This document shows positions 44,804-55,136 of a stretch of DNA of 64,000 nucleotides, piece after piece; the stretch's first letter is position 1, and every line of letters begins with the position of its first letter. The notes under the pieces were generated by a model that was not told the origin of the DNA, did not search any database, and worked only from the letters and a program-made list of their open reading frames with translations. A program made the position numbers and the translations under genes. The stretch comes from an uncultured Collinsella sp. (GTDB lineage Bacteria > Actinomycetota > Coriobacteriia > Coriobacteriales > Coriobacteriaceae): positions 1 through 64,000 of the forward strand of contig CABUSH010000008.1 of assembly GCA_902494195.1 (NCBI GenBank), read 5' to 3'.

Positions 44804-46013
44804 ACGAACCCCCTTCCAACAAATTAACGACTTTAAGTATACGCCCCAGGCACGCTTCCCAAGAGACCGCCGACGGCTCGAACGTCGAAGGCGGAGCCGC
44901 AAGCGCCTGCGCGATAGCATCTGCCAGTGCGCGCTCAAACAACGGAAGGTCGGCCGCCACGGGCGTGTCGACATCCGTCATACGCGGCGACGCCACCCAC
45001 GTCACGGGAGCACCGGGAAGCATCGCCTCCATCCAGGGACGAACGCCGGGCAAATCGGTCGCCACAACTTTGCAGCCGCACGCGAGGGCCTCGATCGTCA
45101 CGAGCGGCAAACCTTCGTAAAACGAAGGCAGCACAAAGACGTCGGAACTGCGGTAGGCACGCACGAGTTCATCGCTATCCAGGCGCCCCGCCAGCGTCAC
45201 CGGCACATCCGAGGCCGCGGTCAAGCGCTCAATACGCGCGTACTCGGCATCGTCCCCGCGGCCGCCCACAAGTACCAAGCCAGATGAGCGGACGCCATCG
45301 TCAATCGGCAATGACACAGCTCGAACCAGCGACTCGACGCCCTTTTTAAAGCAAATCTTGCCCACGTACACAAGCGATCCCGGCTGCCTCGCCACGCTTG
45401 CGTCGCGGCAGAAGACGCGATGGTCGTAGCCCGTCCCAATCACGTGGATGCGATCGGCATCGACGCCGCACACCAGGCCAATCTGCTCAGCCTGCTCAGC
45501 ATGGAGCGCAAAGACGGCATCGAGCCGACGAACCGCACTTACGATGCGATCGCGCTCGAGCGCATGCGAACGCAGCTGGCGCAGGTCGGTCGAATGGCAC
45601 ACGGCAACAACCGGCACGCCCCGGACGCACTCGCGCGCCAATGCGGTCACCAGATACAGGTGATGGCAGAGCACCAGATCGGGCCGAAACTCAGCCACCG
45701 CCCGATCGATTGCAGCAGCAAATGCCCGCTCAAATGCCTTGAGCATCGAAGGCGTCAGGTCACGATAGCGTGTGGAGGGATAGGGCATGACATCGGACAT
45801 ACCGCAGATATGAAAGGGCAGCTCAGGGGTGTCGAAGTCGACGGTATAGACAGGTACGCCCGCCGGGATGTCACCTTGCGTGTCGCCCGGTGCCGCGCCG
45901 CAAAGCACGGCAGCGCGATGCCCCGTCTCGATCTGCTCGCGCACGAGCGCGGCAAGGTAGGTGCCGCTGCCGGTGCTATCTGGTTTTTGTGCCGAGATAT
46001 TGAGGATGCGCAT
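44796..46013 (-). CDS. GT4-family glycosyltransferase overlapping selD
   Basis: Cytoplasmic GT-B glycosyltransferase of 405 residues with no membrane segment. It has the N-terminal RILNISAQKPDSTGSGTYL acceptor domain, and the donor domain with YVGKICFKKGVESLVRA and the EX7E motif in SFYEGLPLVTIEALACG near 300. ATG 46013 is 14 nt after the activase gene. The stop codon TAA lies inside the selD start (ATGGCTAA), so selD translation is probably coupled to it. The usual role would be cell-surface glycan synthesis, but no other glycan genes are near. The tight link to selD recalls SenB selenosugar synthases, which are glycosyltransferases encoded with SelD homologs; that role here is only an inference. 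Confidence 0.85.
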   Translation of the reverse strand: MRILNISAQKPDSTGSGTYLAALVREQIETGHRAAVLCGAAPGDTQGDIPAGVPVYTVDFDTPELPFHICGMSDVMPYPSTRYRDLTPSMLKAFERAFAAAIDRAVAEFRPDLVLCHHLYLVTALARECVRGVPVVAVCHSTDLRQLRSHALERDRIVSAVRRLDAVFALHAEQAEQIGLVCGVDADRIHVIGTGYDHRVFCRDASVARQPGSLVYVGKICFKKGVESLVRAVSLPIDDGVRSSGLVLVGGRGDDAEYARIERLTAASDVPVTLAGRLDSDELVRAYRSSDVFVLPSFYEGLPLVTIEALACGCKVVATDLPGVRPWMEAMLPGAPVTWVASPRMTDVDTPVAADLPLFERALADAIAQALAAPPSTFEPSAVSWEACLGRILKVVNLLEGGSYG

Positions 46014-46027
46014 GTCGCGGTACACCC

Positions 46028-46792
46028 CTAGGCCAAGGCGGCGGCGCGGACAGCCGCGCCGATCGCTCCGGCAAAGCGAGCCTGGGGCGAGGTGGTCACC
46101 GGCGACCCCAGTAGCTCGCCCAACCGCTCCACCACGAAGGCGTTCTCGCACAGGCCACCGGTCAGATAGTACGGAGCGCCCGCCGCCTGCCCAGCCATGG
46201 TCGCAACGCGCGAGACCACGCTGTCGATCACGCCACGCGCAATGTTCTCGCGCGGCTCACCGCGACCGATGAGGCTGATGACCTCGCTTTCGGCAAACAC
46301 CGTGCACATGCTGGATATCTTGGTGGGCTCACCGGAACGTGCAAGGTCGGCCATCTGCTGCTGGGAAATACCCAGACGGTCGGCCATGATCTCCAAAAAG
46401 CGCCCCGTGCCGGCGGCGCACTTGTCGTTCATGGCAAACTTGGCCACGCGACCGCCTTTAAGCTGAATGACCTTGGTGTCTTGACCGCCCACGTCGATCA
46501 CGGTGCCGTGGTCGCCAAACAGGCGCACGGCACCGGTACCGTGGCAGGTGATCTCGGTCACGACCTTGTGCGCATAGGGCACGGCAACGCGACCATATCC
46601 GGTCGCGATCACGCGCACGTCGTCGGCAGCCACGTCATAGCCAGCCGCGGCAAGCTCGCCGCGCAGACGCTCGGAAGCATCGACCGAGGAGAACCCGGTT
46701 GGCTGCACGCACGTCCACGCCACCGAACCCTCCCCATCGACCACAGCAGCCTTAGCCGCCGTAGACCCGATATCGATCCCGATCCCTATCAT
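46028..46792 (-). CDS. Acyl-CoA dehydratase activase-like ATPase (HgdC/YjiL family)
   Basis: ASKHA-fold homodimeric ATPase with a bridging [4Fe-4S] cluster that injects a low-potential electron into a partner reductase. The 254-residue protein shows GIDIGSTAAKAAVVDG (phosphate loop 1), IDVGGQDTKVIQL (phosphate loop 2) and cluster cysteines C125 in NDKCAAGTGRFLE and C163 in SSMCTVFAESE. Its likely partner is the double-cubane-type protein immediately upstream (46947-48110), as with E. coli YjiL/YjiM. It is the only activase in the window although two such reductases are present. Confidence 0.9.
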   Translation of the reverse strand: MIGIGIDIGSTAAKAAVVDGEGSVAWTCVQPTGFSSVDASERLRGELAAAGYDVAADDVRVIATGYGRVAVPYAHKVVTEITCHGTGAVRLFGDHGTVIDVGGQDTKVIQLKGGRVAKFAMNDKCAAGTGRFLEIMADRLGISQQQMADLARSGEPTKISSMCTVFAESEVISLIGRGEPRENIARGVIDSVVSRVATMAGQAAGAPYYLTGGLCENAFVVERLGELLGSPVTTSPQARFAGAIGAAVRAAALA

Positions 46793-46846
46793 GGCTCTCT
46801 CCCAATCTAAACGTCAAAGGTAGCGGCGCGTTCAGGCGCCTTAGAT

Positions 46847-46950
46847 CTAGGTTTCTCAGGTGCCGGAGATTGCCCCGAAAGAGGAGCGCAGCGTACTTTG
46901 GTACGCAAGCGACGGTTTGAGGGGCAAGATCCGGTGCCTGAGGAAGCTAG
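46847..46950. repeat. Long imperfect inverted repeat at the 3' end of the first reductase gene
   Basis: 30-nt arms 46847-46876 and 46921-46950 pair with a few mismatches (core GGTGCCGGAGATTGCCCC against GGGGCAAGATCCGGTGCC) around an inner hairpin GCGTAC-TTTG-GTACGC (46891-46906). The right arm includes the reductase stop codon. It fills most of the 154-nt gap before the activase gene and may attenuate or stabilise the transcript. Confidence 0.6.
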
Positions 46951-48110
46951 AGGATTTCGATGAAGGCGGCGATGCGAGTCTCGATCTGACCCATGTCGCC
47001 GTTGCTGTAATCGGTCTCGATCTTCATATACGGAATGCCCGCGCCCTCGACAGCCTCCTGCATGCGTGCACTCTCCACGTTAAAGGTGTGGCAGGCCTGG
47101 AGCACGTTTTCGACCACGCCATCGACGTGATACTTCTCGCACATGGCCAGTGTATTTTCCATACGACCGTCGTTGGGCGTCATGACCGAGCAGTTGATGT
47201 CCAGATATCGGTCGGCGATGGCGCGCAGGATATCGGGAGCCTCCGGGTCGATCATCATGGCCGCCGTACGCTCGCCCGAGCAGTCGTCCATGCACACAAC
47301 CACGCCGCCGTTGGACTCGATGGTGCGACCGATCTTATTGATCACGCCGCCCACCGGGCAGCCGGTGATCAGAATGCGCTTGGCATCCGCCGCAACCGGG
47401 CGCTCGCCCGCGTCGTAGGCCTCGCGCAGCTTGGCAACCTTTTGCTCCAGCTGCTGCGTATAGGCCTCGATATCAAAGCTAAACGTACCGGCAAACATGG
47501 TGCTCATCAGGTCGACGCCGCTCATGGCCGCCGGCTGGTTGGCCTGCAGCGCAAACATCTCGAGCTGGGCCGCACGCAAACGGTTGCGACGACGAACGGC
47601 AGCGCGCAGGTCGTCATCGGTAATCGTAATACCGTAGAAGCCCTCAAGCTCCTCCTTGAGCAGACGGCACTCCTCGTACCAGCCTTCGCGCTCGTAGGCG
47701 CGATCGCGACCCTGCGGAAGATGCAGAATGTGCGTGCGCTTGAGCTCGTTGAGTAGCTCGTACATCTTCTTCTTGCCGTCGCAGGTGGTCTCGCCGATGA
47801 TCATGTCGCTAAAGTACGTAAACGGGCACTTTTGCGAATAGGCAAAACCGTACGTCGACTTGATGAGCGGACACAGATTTGCCGGCAGCACCTTCTCGGC
47901 CTCGGGAATCACCTCGTCGGACGTACCGCACAGCGCCACGCTCGCAGCGCCCGCGGCATCGATGATCTCGAGCGGCGTATAGCTGCACAAAAAGCCGACC
48001 AGGCGGTTACCCGCCTGCTTATAATCCTTGACGCGAATAAACGCCGCCTTGCGTTGCTCGTTGAACTCCTCAAACGTGGACGGCAACGGCTGCTCCTCGA
48101 TATCGACCAT
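46947..48110 (-). CDS. Double-cubane-cluster-type anaerobic reductase (2-hydroxyacyl-CoA dehydratase family)
   Basis: Protein of 387 residues in the HgdB/YjiM-like family. Family members with a paired activase carry a double-cubane [8Fe-9S] cluster and perform low-potential reductions; the physiological substrate is unknown. Conserved cysteine segments: [55 protein letters not shown] and [12 protein letters not shown] 48110 follows AGAGGGGAACTACT. It precedes the activase, glycosyltransferase and selD. A second copy is at 53625-54908. Confidence 0.87.
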   Translation of the reverse strand: MVDIEEQPLPSTFEEFNEQRKAAFIRVKDYKQAGNRLVGFLCSYTPLEIIDAAGAASVALCGTSDEVIPEAEKVLPANLCPLIKSTYGFAYSQKCPFTYFSDMIIGETTCDGKKKMYELLNELKRTHILHLPQGRDRAYEREGWYEECRLLKEELEGFYGITITDDDLRAAVRRRNRLRAAQLEMFALQANQPAAMSGVDLMSTMFAGTFSFDIEAYTQQLEQKVAKLREAYDAGERPVAADAKRILITGCPVGGVINKIGRTIESNGGVVVCMDDCSGERTAAMMIDPEAPDILRAIADRYLDINCSVMTPNDGRMENTLAMCEKYHVDGVVENVLQACHTFNVESARMQEAVEGAGIPYMKIETDYSNGDMGQIETRIAAFIEIL

Positions 48111-48186
48111 AGTAGTTCCCCTCTCTTGCACCGATATACCGAAAATTAAACAACAAACCCACGCCATACCCAAAAGGAAGCATCCT

Positions 48187-48961
48187 CTAGGGAATGGCAT
48201 CGATAAGCTCCTGCGTATACGGATCGCTCGGGTGCGCGATCACGTCCTCGGCCGCGCCTTCCTCGACAAGACGACCGTGGTAGAGCACGCCAATCCGGTC
48301 GGACATATGCCGAACCACACGCATATCATGCGTGATAAACAGCAGCGCCACGCCCGTCGTGCGCTGCAGGTCGCGAAGTAAGTTGAGCACTTGGGCCTGA
48401 ACGGACACGTCAAGCGCCGAGACCGGCTCGTCGCATACCACAAGGCGCGGCTCGCAAATAAGCGCCCGTGCCAGATTGAGTCGCTGACGCTGTCCCCCCG
48501 AAAGGTCGTGCGGATAGCGGTCATAATGCTCTGCCAGAAGACCGACCGAGGCCAGGGCCGAGAGCGCGCGCCCATGGCGCTCATCCGCATCGCGCACGCC
48601 GGCGATAATCAGCGGCTCCTCCAAAATGCGGCCGACACGGTTGCGCGGGTCAAAAGCCGTAGAGCTATCCTGGAATACCAGCTGGATCTCACGGCGGAAC
48701 GGCTTGCGTTCGCGCTCCGACATCGTGGCGAGATCATGCCCGCGATAGACAATCGAGCCGGAATCCGCACGCTCGAGACCACAGATCAGGCGTCCAGTCG
48801 TCGACTTGCCCGATCCGGATTCGCCAACCAGGCCATAGACTTCGCCCGGCGCGATCTCAAACGACAGATCGTCCACGGCGGTAAAGGCCTGACGCTTAAA
48901 ACCTAAGCCCGGCATGGAATACGCTTTGGTCAGATGTGAGACCCTAAGCAGGGCTTCGCTA

Positions 48962-48972
<11 letters not shown>
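48187..48972 (-). CDS. dppF: Dipeptide-type ABC transporter ATP-binding protein (DppF/OppF)
   Basis: Second ATPase of a peptide/nickel-type importer, 261 residues. Walker [18 protein letters not shown], signature [16 protein letters not shown] and Walker [15 protein letters not shown] are present, followed by the H-loop [10 protein letters not shown]. The ATG at 48972 follows AAAGGGGAG and overlaps the end of dppD by 11 nt. It lacks the long C-terminal Cys-containing tail seen in some OppF proteins. Confidence 0.9.
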
Positions 48973-49957
<985 letters not shown>

Positions 49958-49960
49958 GGG

Positions 49961-50791
49961 CTAGTCCTCCTTGGTCTTGGGGTCGAGGGCGTCGCGCAGG
50001 CCGTCGCCGGCAAGGTTCAGCGAAAGCACGCTCGCGATGATGGCCGCTGCCGGGAAGAAGATCATCCACCAGGCTTTGCGCATCACGTTCTTGCCCGCCT
50101 GCAGGATGTTTCCCCAGCTGGCATCGGGAGCCTTGATACCCAGGCCCAGAAACGAGAGGGCGGCCTCCGAGAGCACGGCCTCGGCAAAGACAAAGGTCGC
50201 CTGCACCAGGAAGGGTGCCATAACGTTGGGCACGATATGCAACCACACGATACGGGCCGTGGAGGCGCCCTGTACGCGCAGGGCCTCCACAAAGGGCTCC
50301 TCCTTGACCACCATCGCACGCGAGCGCACGATGCGCGCCATGCTGGGCGTATAGACGATGGAGAGCGCGATGATGACGTTCCAGACCGAGGCGCCCATCA
50401 TGGCCATGAGTGCGATAGCCAAAAGCACGCCCGGAATGGACATAAGGCCGTCGCAGATGCGCATGAGAATATGATCGAGTCTCTCGTTGTAGCACGCATA
50501 GGCGCCAATCACCAAGCCGAGCGCACTCGTCGCAAGCGTGACGGCAATGCCAACGCCAAGCGACACGCGCGCGCCCGCGATGACGCGGGCAAGCAGGTCG
50601 CGGCCAAAGTCATCGCAGCCAAAGGGATGCGCGGGCGAGGGCGCCGAAAGTCGCAACGTCATCTCCTGCGCATTGGGATTAACCGTCCACACCAGCGGAC
50701 CGACGAGCGCGATCAGCGCAATCGCCAGGAAAATGCAGCCACCGACCACAAACCCCTTGTTGGCAAGGGCCTTCTTAAAGTTTGCCATCAT
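49961..50791 (-). CDS. dppC: Dipeptide-type ABC transporter permease (DppC/OppC)
   Basis: Inner-membrane permease of 276 residues with about six transmembrane helices; the N-terminal helix (GFVVGGCIFLAIALIALVGPL) is followed by the OppC_N-type linker with HPFGCDDFGRDLLARVIAG. The EAA-like loop is EALRVQGASTARIVWLHI. ATG 50791 overlaps the dppB stop as ATGA; ATG 50788 is the adjacent alternative. Confidence 0.92.
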   Translation of the reverse strand: MMANFKKALANKGFVVGGCIFLAIALIALVGPLVWTVNPNAQEMTLRLSAPSPAHPFGCDDFGRDLLARVIAGARVSLGVGIAVTLATSALGLVIGAYACYNERLDHILMRICDGLMSIPGVLLAIALMAMMGASVWNVIIALSIVYTPSMARIVRSRAMVVKEEPFVEALRVQGASTARIVWLHIVPNVMAPFLVQATFVFAEAVLSEAALSFLGLGIKAPDASWGNILQAGKNVMRKAWWMIFFPAAAIIASVLSLNLAGDGLRDALDPKTKED

Positions 50792-51741
50792 GCATCGCCC
50801 CATTTGCGAGCGCGCGGGTCAAAAGCGCCGTAGGCAAGGTCGACGACCAGATTGATCACCGAATTCAACAAGGCGATGACCAGCAGCACGCCCTGAATCA
50901 CCGGATAGTCGCGACGCTCGATAGAGCTCGTGACCAGCTGGCCCAAACCGGGGATGTTAAAAATGGCCTCAGTCACCACGGCGCCCGTAATCAGGGCGCC
51001 AAAAGAATAGCCGACCGAGGTGAGAATCGGCAGCGCTGCGTTGCGCAGGGCATGGGCCAGCACCACGCGAACCTCGGAGACGCCCTTGGCACGCGCCGTC
51101 TTGACGCAGTCAAGCTGCATGGCCTCGATAACGCTCGAACGGGTCATGCGCATGAGCAGGGCCGCCTGCACGCATCCAAGCGATATGGCCGGCAACGCAA
51201 GATAGCGTAAATGGCTGAACCAGCCCTTCGATAGCGGCGCATAGCCGGCCACCGGAAACACACGCAACGTGACGGCAAACAGCCACATAAGCATGAGCGC
51301 CATCAAAAAGCCGGGTATCGCCACGCCCAAAAGAGCAACGACACGCAAGACCGCGTCGGTGCGCGACCCATGTTTGAGGGCAGCGACGACGCCGCAGGGC
51401 AGTGCAATCAGCAGCGCGATGAGCTGTGCCAGAAGCGCGAGCGATAGCGTGGGGCCAAAGTGCTCGGCGATCGCCTGCGTTACGGGCTGGCGCATAAAAT
51501 ACGAATCGCCCAGGTCGCCGGTAAGCACGCCGCCCATCCACTCAACGTAGCGCTGCGGCAGCGGCTCGTTGAGTCCCAGGCTATCGTTGACGCGCTCGAT
51601 CTGGTCGGCCGAAGCCTCCATGCCGAGCATCGAAGAGGCCGGGTCACCCGGTGTGAGATAGATAATTAAAAACACGACGACCGAGATGATGAGCATCACC
51701 GGAACCATCGCGCCTATACGTTTGAGCGTGTACTTCAACAT
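50788..51741 (-). CDS. dppB: Dipeptide-type ABC transporter permease (DppB/OppB)
   Basis: Inner-membrane permease of 317 residues with six transmembrane helices. It starts with LKYTLKRIGAMVPVMLIISV and contains IYLTPGDPASSMLG, the loop KTARAKGVSEVRVVLAHALR and the C-terminal AVVTEAIFNIPGLGQL typical of DppB/OppB. It follows the binding-protein gene after an 88-nt gap that contains a strong hairpin. Confidence 0.93.
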   Translation of the reverse strand: MLKYTLKRIGAMVPVMLIISVVVFLIIYLTPGDPASSMLGMEASADQIERVNDSLGLNEPLPQRYVEWMGGVLTGDLGDSYFMRQPVTQAIAEHFGPTLSLALLAQLIALLIALPCGVVAALKHGSRTDAVLRVVALLGVAIPGFLMALMLMWLFAVTLRVFPVAGYAPLSKGWFSHLRYLALPAISLGCVQAALLMRMTRSSVIEAMQLDCVKTARAKGVSEVRVVLAHALRNAALPILTSVGYSFGALITGAVVTEAIFNIPGLGQLVTSSIERRDYPVIQGVLLVIALLNSVINLVVDLAYGAFDPRARKWGDA

Positions 51742-51775
51742 GCGAGGCGTCTATTTCCCCTCTGAACGTGGACAG

Positions 51776-51819
51776 GGCGTGGCGGCCACAGGGGACCAGA
51801 CCCCTCCAGCCGCCACGCC
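51776..51819 (-). promoter_or_regulatory. Stem-loop between dppA and dppB
   Basis: GGCGTGGCGGC (51776-51786) pairs perfectly with 51809-51819, with an inner AGGGG/CCCCT stem. There is no T-run. Hairpins at this place in binding-protein operons commonly protect the upstream message or partly stop transcription, giving more binding protein than permease. Confidence 0.6.
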
Positions 51820-51829
51820 ATCTATTGCA

Positions 51830-53440
51830 TTACTCCGGACGCTTGGCGTTCCAGATGATGGCGCCGTCGAGCACCTCGACGTCCTCGACGTCTGCCTGGG
51901 TGCCCGTGATGGAAGCGTAGTGGCAAAGCGGCTCGATAACGGCGATCTCATAGAGGCGCTCCTGAGCCTCGGCCCACTTCTTGGCCGCGGCGTCGGTGTC
52001 CTTGGCGGTGCGGGTCTCGGCAACGAGCTTGAGCGCCTTCTCGTCGGACAGGCCATAGAAGGCCTTAGAGGCCGAGAGGGACTGGGCCGGGATGGGCTTG
52101 TAGTTGGTGGAGGCCACAAAGAGGTCCCACTGCTCGGGCTTGCCGGAGCGGATGTCCATAAAGGTAGCAAACTCGTAGCTGTCGACCTCGGCGGTGAAGC
52201 CGGCCTTCTCGAGCTGCTCCTGCAGCGCGACGGTGGCGTTGTACATATCCTTGTAGTCGGGGGTGGTCAGCAGCTTGACCGTCTCACCGGCATAGGAGGT
52301 CTTGGCCAGAGCCTTCTTGGCGGCCTTGGCGTCTGCCTGGTTGAAGTACTTCTTGCCCGCGTCGGTCGCCCACTGAGCGTTCTCGGGGTTGCCAAGGTTG
52401 GGATCGATATTGAAGAGCTCCTTCTCGCCATAGGCGGCAAGAGCGGCCGCCTCGCAGTCGATAGCCATGAGTGCGCACTTGCGGATCTCCTCGTCGGCGA
52501 AGACGCCCTCGTTCATGTTGAGGAAGGCGGTCAGAACGCCGGCGTTATGGGTGTAGAGCTTGACGTCGTCGTTGCCGTCGAAGTCGTGGTAGTTCTCGGT
52601 GGGGATCTCGCCAGCGACATCGTACTCGCCGGTCTCAAACCCGCTCACGCGCGTGGAGGCCTCAGTCACGAACTGATAGTAGATGTCCTTGGTGGGCGCG
52701 GAGACCTTGCCGGTGTAGCCCGAAGCCTTGCCGTGGGCGGCGACATAGTCCTCGTAGCGGGTGAGATGGACGTACTGGTCCTGCTTCCACTCCACAAACT
52801 TGTAGGCACCGGTACCCACGTACTCGGTCACGCCAGTATCGCCCGCGGCCTCGATGACCTCGGAGGGGAAAATACCCGGATACTGGGAGTGGTTGCCCAG
52901 GATGATCAGAAAGTCGATGGCGGGCTCGGTCAGCGTGCAGGTGACCTCGTGGTCGCCCGAGGCGGCGAAGGTGGCACCGGGCAGCAGGCTCGCGGCGCGG
53001 TCGTTGACGGCGAGCCAGTGGTTCATCGAGGCCACGACGTCCTCGGAGCCAAACTCCTTGCCGTTGTGGAAGGTGACGCCCTCGCGCAGCTTGATGGTGT
53101 AGGTCAGGCCGTCGTCGGAGACCTCATAGCCCTTGGCCAGCACGGGCTGGGGCTCGTAGTCGCTATCGAGGCCAAAGAGCGGCTCGACGACGTTGCAGAT
53201 GATGTCCATAGTCACAAGCGACGACGTGGTGTGCGGATCGAGGCCGTCCGGGCTCGCCGGGAGCGCGATCTGCAGCTCGTCGCGATACTCCACATCCTGG
53301 CCGGAGGCAGCGGCGCTACCGCTCTCGGCGCCCGAACCGCCGCAGCCGGCGAGGCCGAGGCCCGCCATGGCGCACAGGGCAGCGGAGCCGGTCAGAAAAC
53401 CGCGACGGGAAACGCCCGCCTTGAAAAGGTCGTTGTTCAT
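51830..53440 (-). CDS. dppA: Dipeptide-type ABC transporter substrate-binding lipoprotein
   Basis: Extracytoplasmic binding protein of about 536 residues, SBP_bac_5 family. The N-terminus combines a twin-arginine motif (SRRGFLTGSAAL) with a lipobox LAGC, so it is probably exported by Tat and lipid-anchored. Body motifs include LDPHTTSSLVTMDIICNVVEPL and YTIKLREGVTFHNGKEF. ATG 53440 follows AAAGGAACTCA. The ligand could be a peptide or nickel chelate; sequence alone does not decide. The operon lies between two double-cubane-type reductase genes. Confidence 0.9.
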   Translation of the reverse strand: MNNDLFKAGVSRRGFLTGSAALCAMAGLGLAGCGGSGAESGSAAASGQDVEYRDELQIALPASPDGLDPHTTSSLVTMDIICNVVEPLFGLDSDYEPQPVLAKGYEVSDDGLTYTIKLREGVTFHNGKEFGSEDVVASMNHWLAVNDRAASLLPGATFAASGDHEVTCTLTEPAIDFLIILGNHSQYPGIFPSEVIEAAGDTGVTEYVGTGAYKFVEWKQDQYVHLTRYEDYVAAHGKASGYTGKVSAPTKDIYYQFVTEASTRVSGFETGEYDVAGEIPTENYHDFDGNDDVKLYTHNAGVLTAFLNMNEGVFADEEIRKCALMAIDCEAAALAAYGEKELFNIDPNLGNPENAQWATDAGKKYFNQADAKAAKKALAKTSYAGETVKLLTTPDYKDMYNATVALQEQLEKAGFTAEVDSYEFATFMDIRSGKPEQWDLFVASTNYKPIPAQSLSASKAFYGLSDEKALKLVAETRTAKDTDAAAKKWAEAQERLYEIAVIEPLCHYASITGTQADVEDVEVLDGAIIWNAKRPE

Positions 53441-53475
53441 TGAGTTCCTTTCGTGTCTGAACAAACGGACAGAAT

Positions 53476-53508
53476 CTGCCGGGACGGTGGAAATCCCCGT
53501 CCCGGCAG
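53476..53508 (-). terminator. Hairpin between the second reductase gene and dppA
   Basis: CTGCCGGGACGG and CCGTCCCGGCAG (53476-53487/53497-53508) form a perfect 12-bp stem about 115 nt after the reductase stop codon and 36 nt before dppA. Only ATTCTG follows on the minus strand, so termination is likely partial. Confidence 0.55.
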
Positions 53509-53624
53509 CTATGCGAAGCCGATTGGCGCCCTGCGGTGCATCCGAACACCGACCGGCATGGCAACAGAGAAATCCCTATCGCGCGGATAGGAACACCCGG
53601 CGGCACAGCTTGGCGCAGGTGCGG

Positions 53625-54908
53625 CTAAATCGTCTCGAGGAAGGCCTCGATGCGGGTCTGGAGCTGACCGGCGTCCTCGCCGGCGTAGTCGGTCGTGATG
53701 TGCATAAACGGAATGCCGGCCTCCTCGGCGGCCTTCTCCACGGCAAACGACTCCATCTCGTAGAGCGTGCAGAACTGCAGGGCCACGTCGACGATACCGT
53801 CGGCATGCAGGTCCTTGGCCATCTGGACAATGTCCTTCATACGCTGATTGTTGGGCGTAAAGACGGCGCAGTTGATCTTAAAGTAGCGCTCGGCGATGGC
53901 GTCGAGCATCTCGTCGACCGTCTCGCCGGACTCGTCGACCAGGTCCTTGTAGTAGCGCGAGCCCGTGCAGGACTCCTCGCCTATCACAACGCCGCCGGCC
54001 TTCTCGATAAGGTTGAACAGCTTCCAGTTGGGCACGGCCATGGGCGTACCGGTGTACAGGATGCGCTTGGTCCCCTTGGGCGCCACGCCCTCGCCGGCCT
54101 CGACACGCTGCTCGCACTCAGCCGCCATATCGTTAATGGCTCCGGTCAGACGCGGCGTGTCATCCATAAAGGCGGCCTGAACGGTCAGCAGGCTGTCTAG
54201 ACCGCTGATGGGCGCTGGGTCGGCAGCGCGCGTGGCAGCGAGGCGCTGCAGGGCGCGACGCTTCTCATTGACGGCGTGGATGGCGGCCTTCAGACGCTCG
54301 GGCGTAATCTTGACGCCACACTCTTCCTCGATCTTGGCGGCGAGCTTCTTGACCTCGGCCTTCCAGGTCACGAGCGTCGACTCGTCGTGTACGTTGGGAA
54401 TATCCATGACGTACATGTTCTTTTGTGTTGCAAAAAACTCGTAGGCCTTCTTCTTGCCATCGCAGGTGTTCTCGCCTACCACCAGGTCACTCGACTCAAT
54501 GTAGGGGCAGACCTCGCCCAGCTTAAAGCCGGCAAAGCTCTTGATGAGCGGGCAGGTGTTGCGCGGCAGGTGCTCCTCGACCTTATCGGTTGCCCAATCG
54601 GCACCCGAGCACAGGCCCACGGGAATACCGTCACAGGCAAGTACGATCTCCTCGGGCACGTACACGCAGAACGAACCGACGATCTTGGTGGCCTCGCCGG
54701 CCTCCTTCTTGTCGAGCATCTCCTTAATACGGCCGCTATGGATGTTGGTGGCCACAAAGTCCAGGTAGGACGTGGACTTGGGGCGATTGTTCTGCGTCAG
54801 GAACATGTCGCCGTACATCTGGCCCACGGCGCCCAGCAGCATGTCGTGATCGGCAAGATTCATGCCGAGGGTCTCCCACATCGGATGGAAATCGAATTCT
54901 TCAGCCAT
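53625..54908 (-). CDS. Second double-cubane-type anaerobic reductase (2-hydroxyacyl-CoA dehydratase family)
   Basis: 427-residue paralog of the protein at 46947-48110. Shared segments include VGSFCVYVPEEIVLACDGIP, HLPRNTCPLIKSFAGFKLG, VVGENTCDGKKKAYEFF and VIGEESCTGSRYY. It differs by an N-terminal extension of about 45 residues and by TGTPMAVPN where the paralog has TGCPVGGVI, so one cysteine is lost. No activase gene is next to it; it presumably uses the one at 46028-46792. ATG 54908 follows GAGGGGAACCGTC, nearly the ribosome-binding context of the paralog. A 22-codon leader ORF lies upstream. Confidence 0.85.
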   Translation of the reverse strand: MAEEFDFHPMWETLGMNLADHDMLLGAVGQMYGDMFLTQNNRPKSTSYLDFVATNIHSGRIKEMLDKKEAGEATKIVGSFCVYVPEEIVLACDGIPVGLCSGADWATDKVEEHLPRNTCPLIKSFAGFKLGEVCPYIESSDLVVGENTCDGKKKAYEFFATQKNMYVMDIPNVHDESTLVTWKAEVKKLAAKIEEECGVKITPERLKAAIHAVNEKRRALQRLAATRAADPAPISGLDSLLTVQAAFMDDTPRLTGAINDMAAECEQRVEAGEGVAPKGTKRILYTGTPMAVPNWKLFNLIEKAGGVVIGEESCTGSRYYKDLVDESGETVDEMLDAIAERYFKINCAVFTPNNQRMKDIVQMAKDLHADGIVDVALQFCTLYEMESFAVEKAAEEAGIPFMHITTDYAGEDAGQLQTRIEAFLETI

Positions 54909-55067
54909 GACGGTTCCCCTCTCGAACCAAAAATGGATAACAGCGGTATCGATGCACGACGGACGGCGATTGCCCGGCCGTGCTCAAACCCGGAATTTTA
55001 GGGAACCTGCTTTGCGGTCGATTATTTAGTTGTGCGTCGTCTCTCCCGGAGCCGTGAACACACCTGC

Positions 55068-55136
55068 TCATATGCGACTCCGAGCCATATACAGGGCGCG
55101 CGCGGCAACGCGGCGAATGTATGTCGTCTGCAGCAT
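55068..55136 (-). CDS. 22-codon leader ORF upstream of the second reductase gene
   Basis: ATG 55136 is preceded by AAAGGAGGGTGCGCAC, one of the strongest Shine-Dalgarno sequences in the window. The product, MLQTTYIRRVAARALYMARS followed by RI, is basic with five Arg and two Tyr. It ends 159 nt before the reductase ATG. A -10-like TATAGT (55167-55172) overlapping a GTTGA-GG-TCAAC palindrome (55157-55168) lies upstream. No homolog is recognised. It may be a regulatory leader peptide controlling the reductase gene. The rest of 54909-55067 has no other gene; it holds weak GC hairpins only. Confidence 0.5.
   Translation of the reverse strand: MLQTTYIRRVAARALYMARSRI

Noticed and set aside
44743..44810. 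N-terminally truncated selD with a short ORF before it
   Set aside because: The short ORF and selD are one frame joined by a Sec UGA at codon 17.
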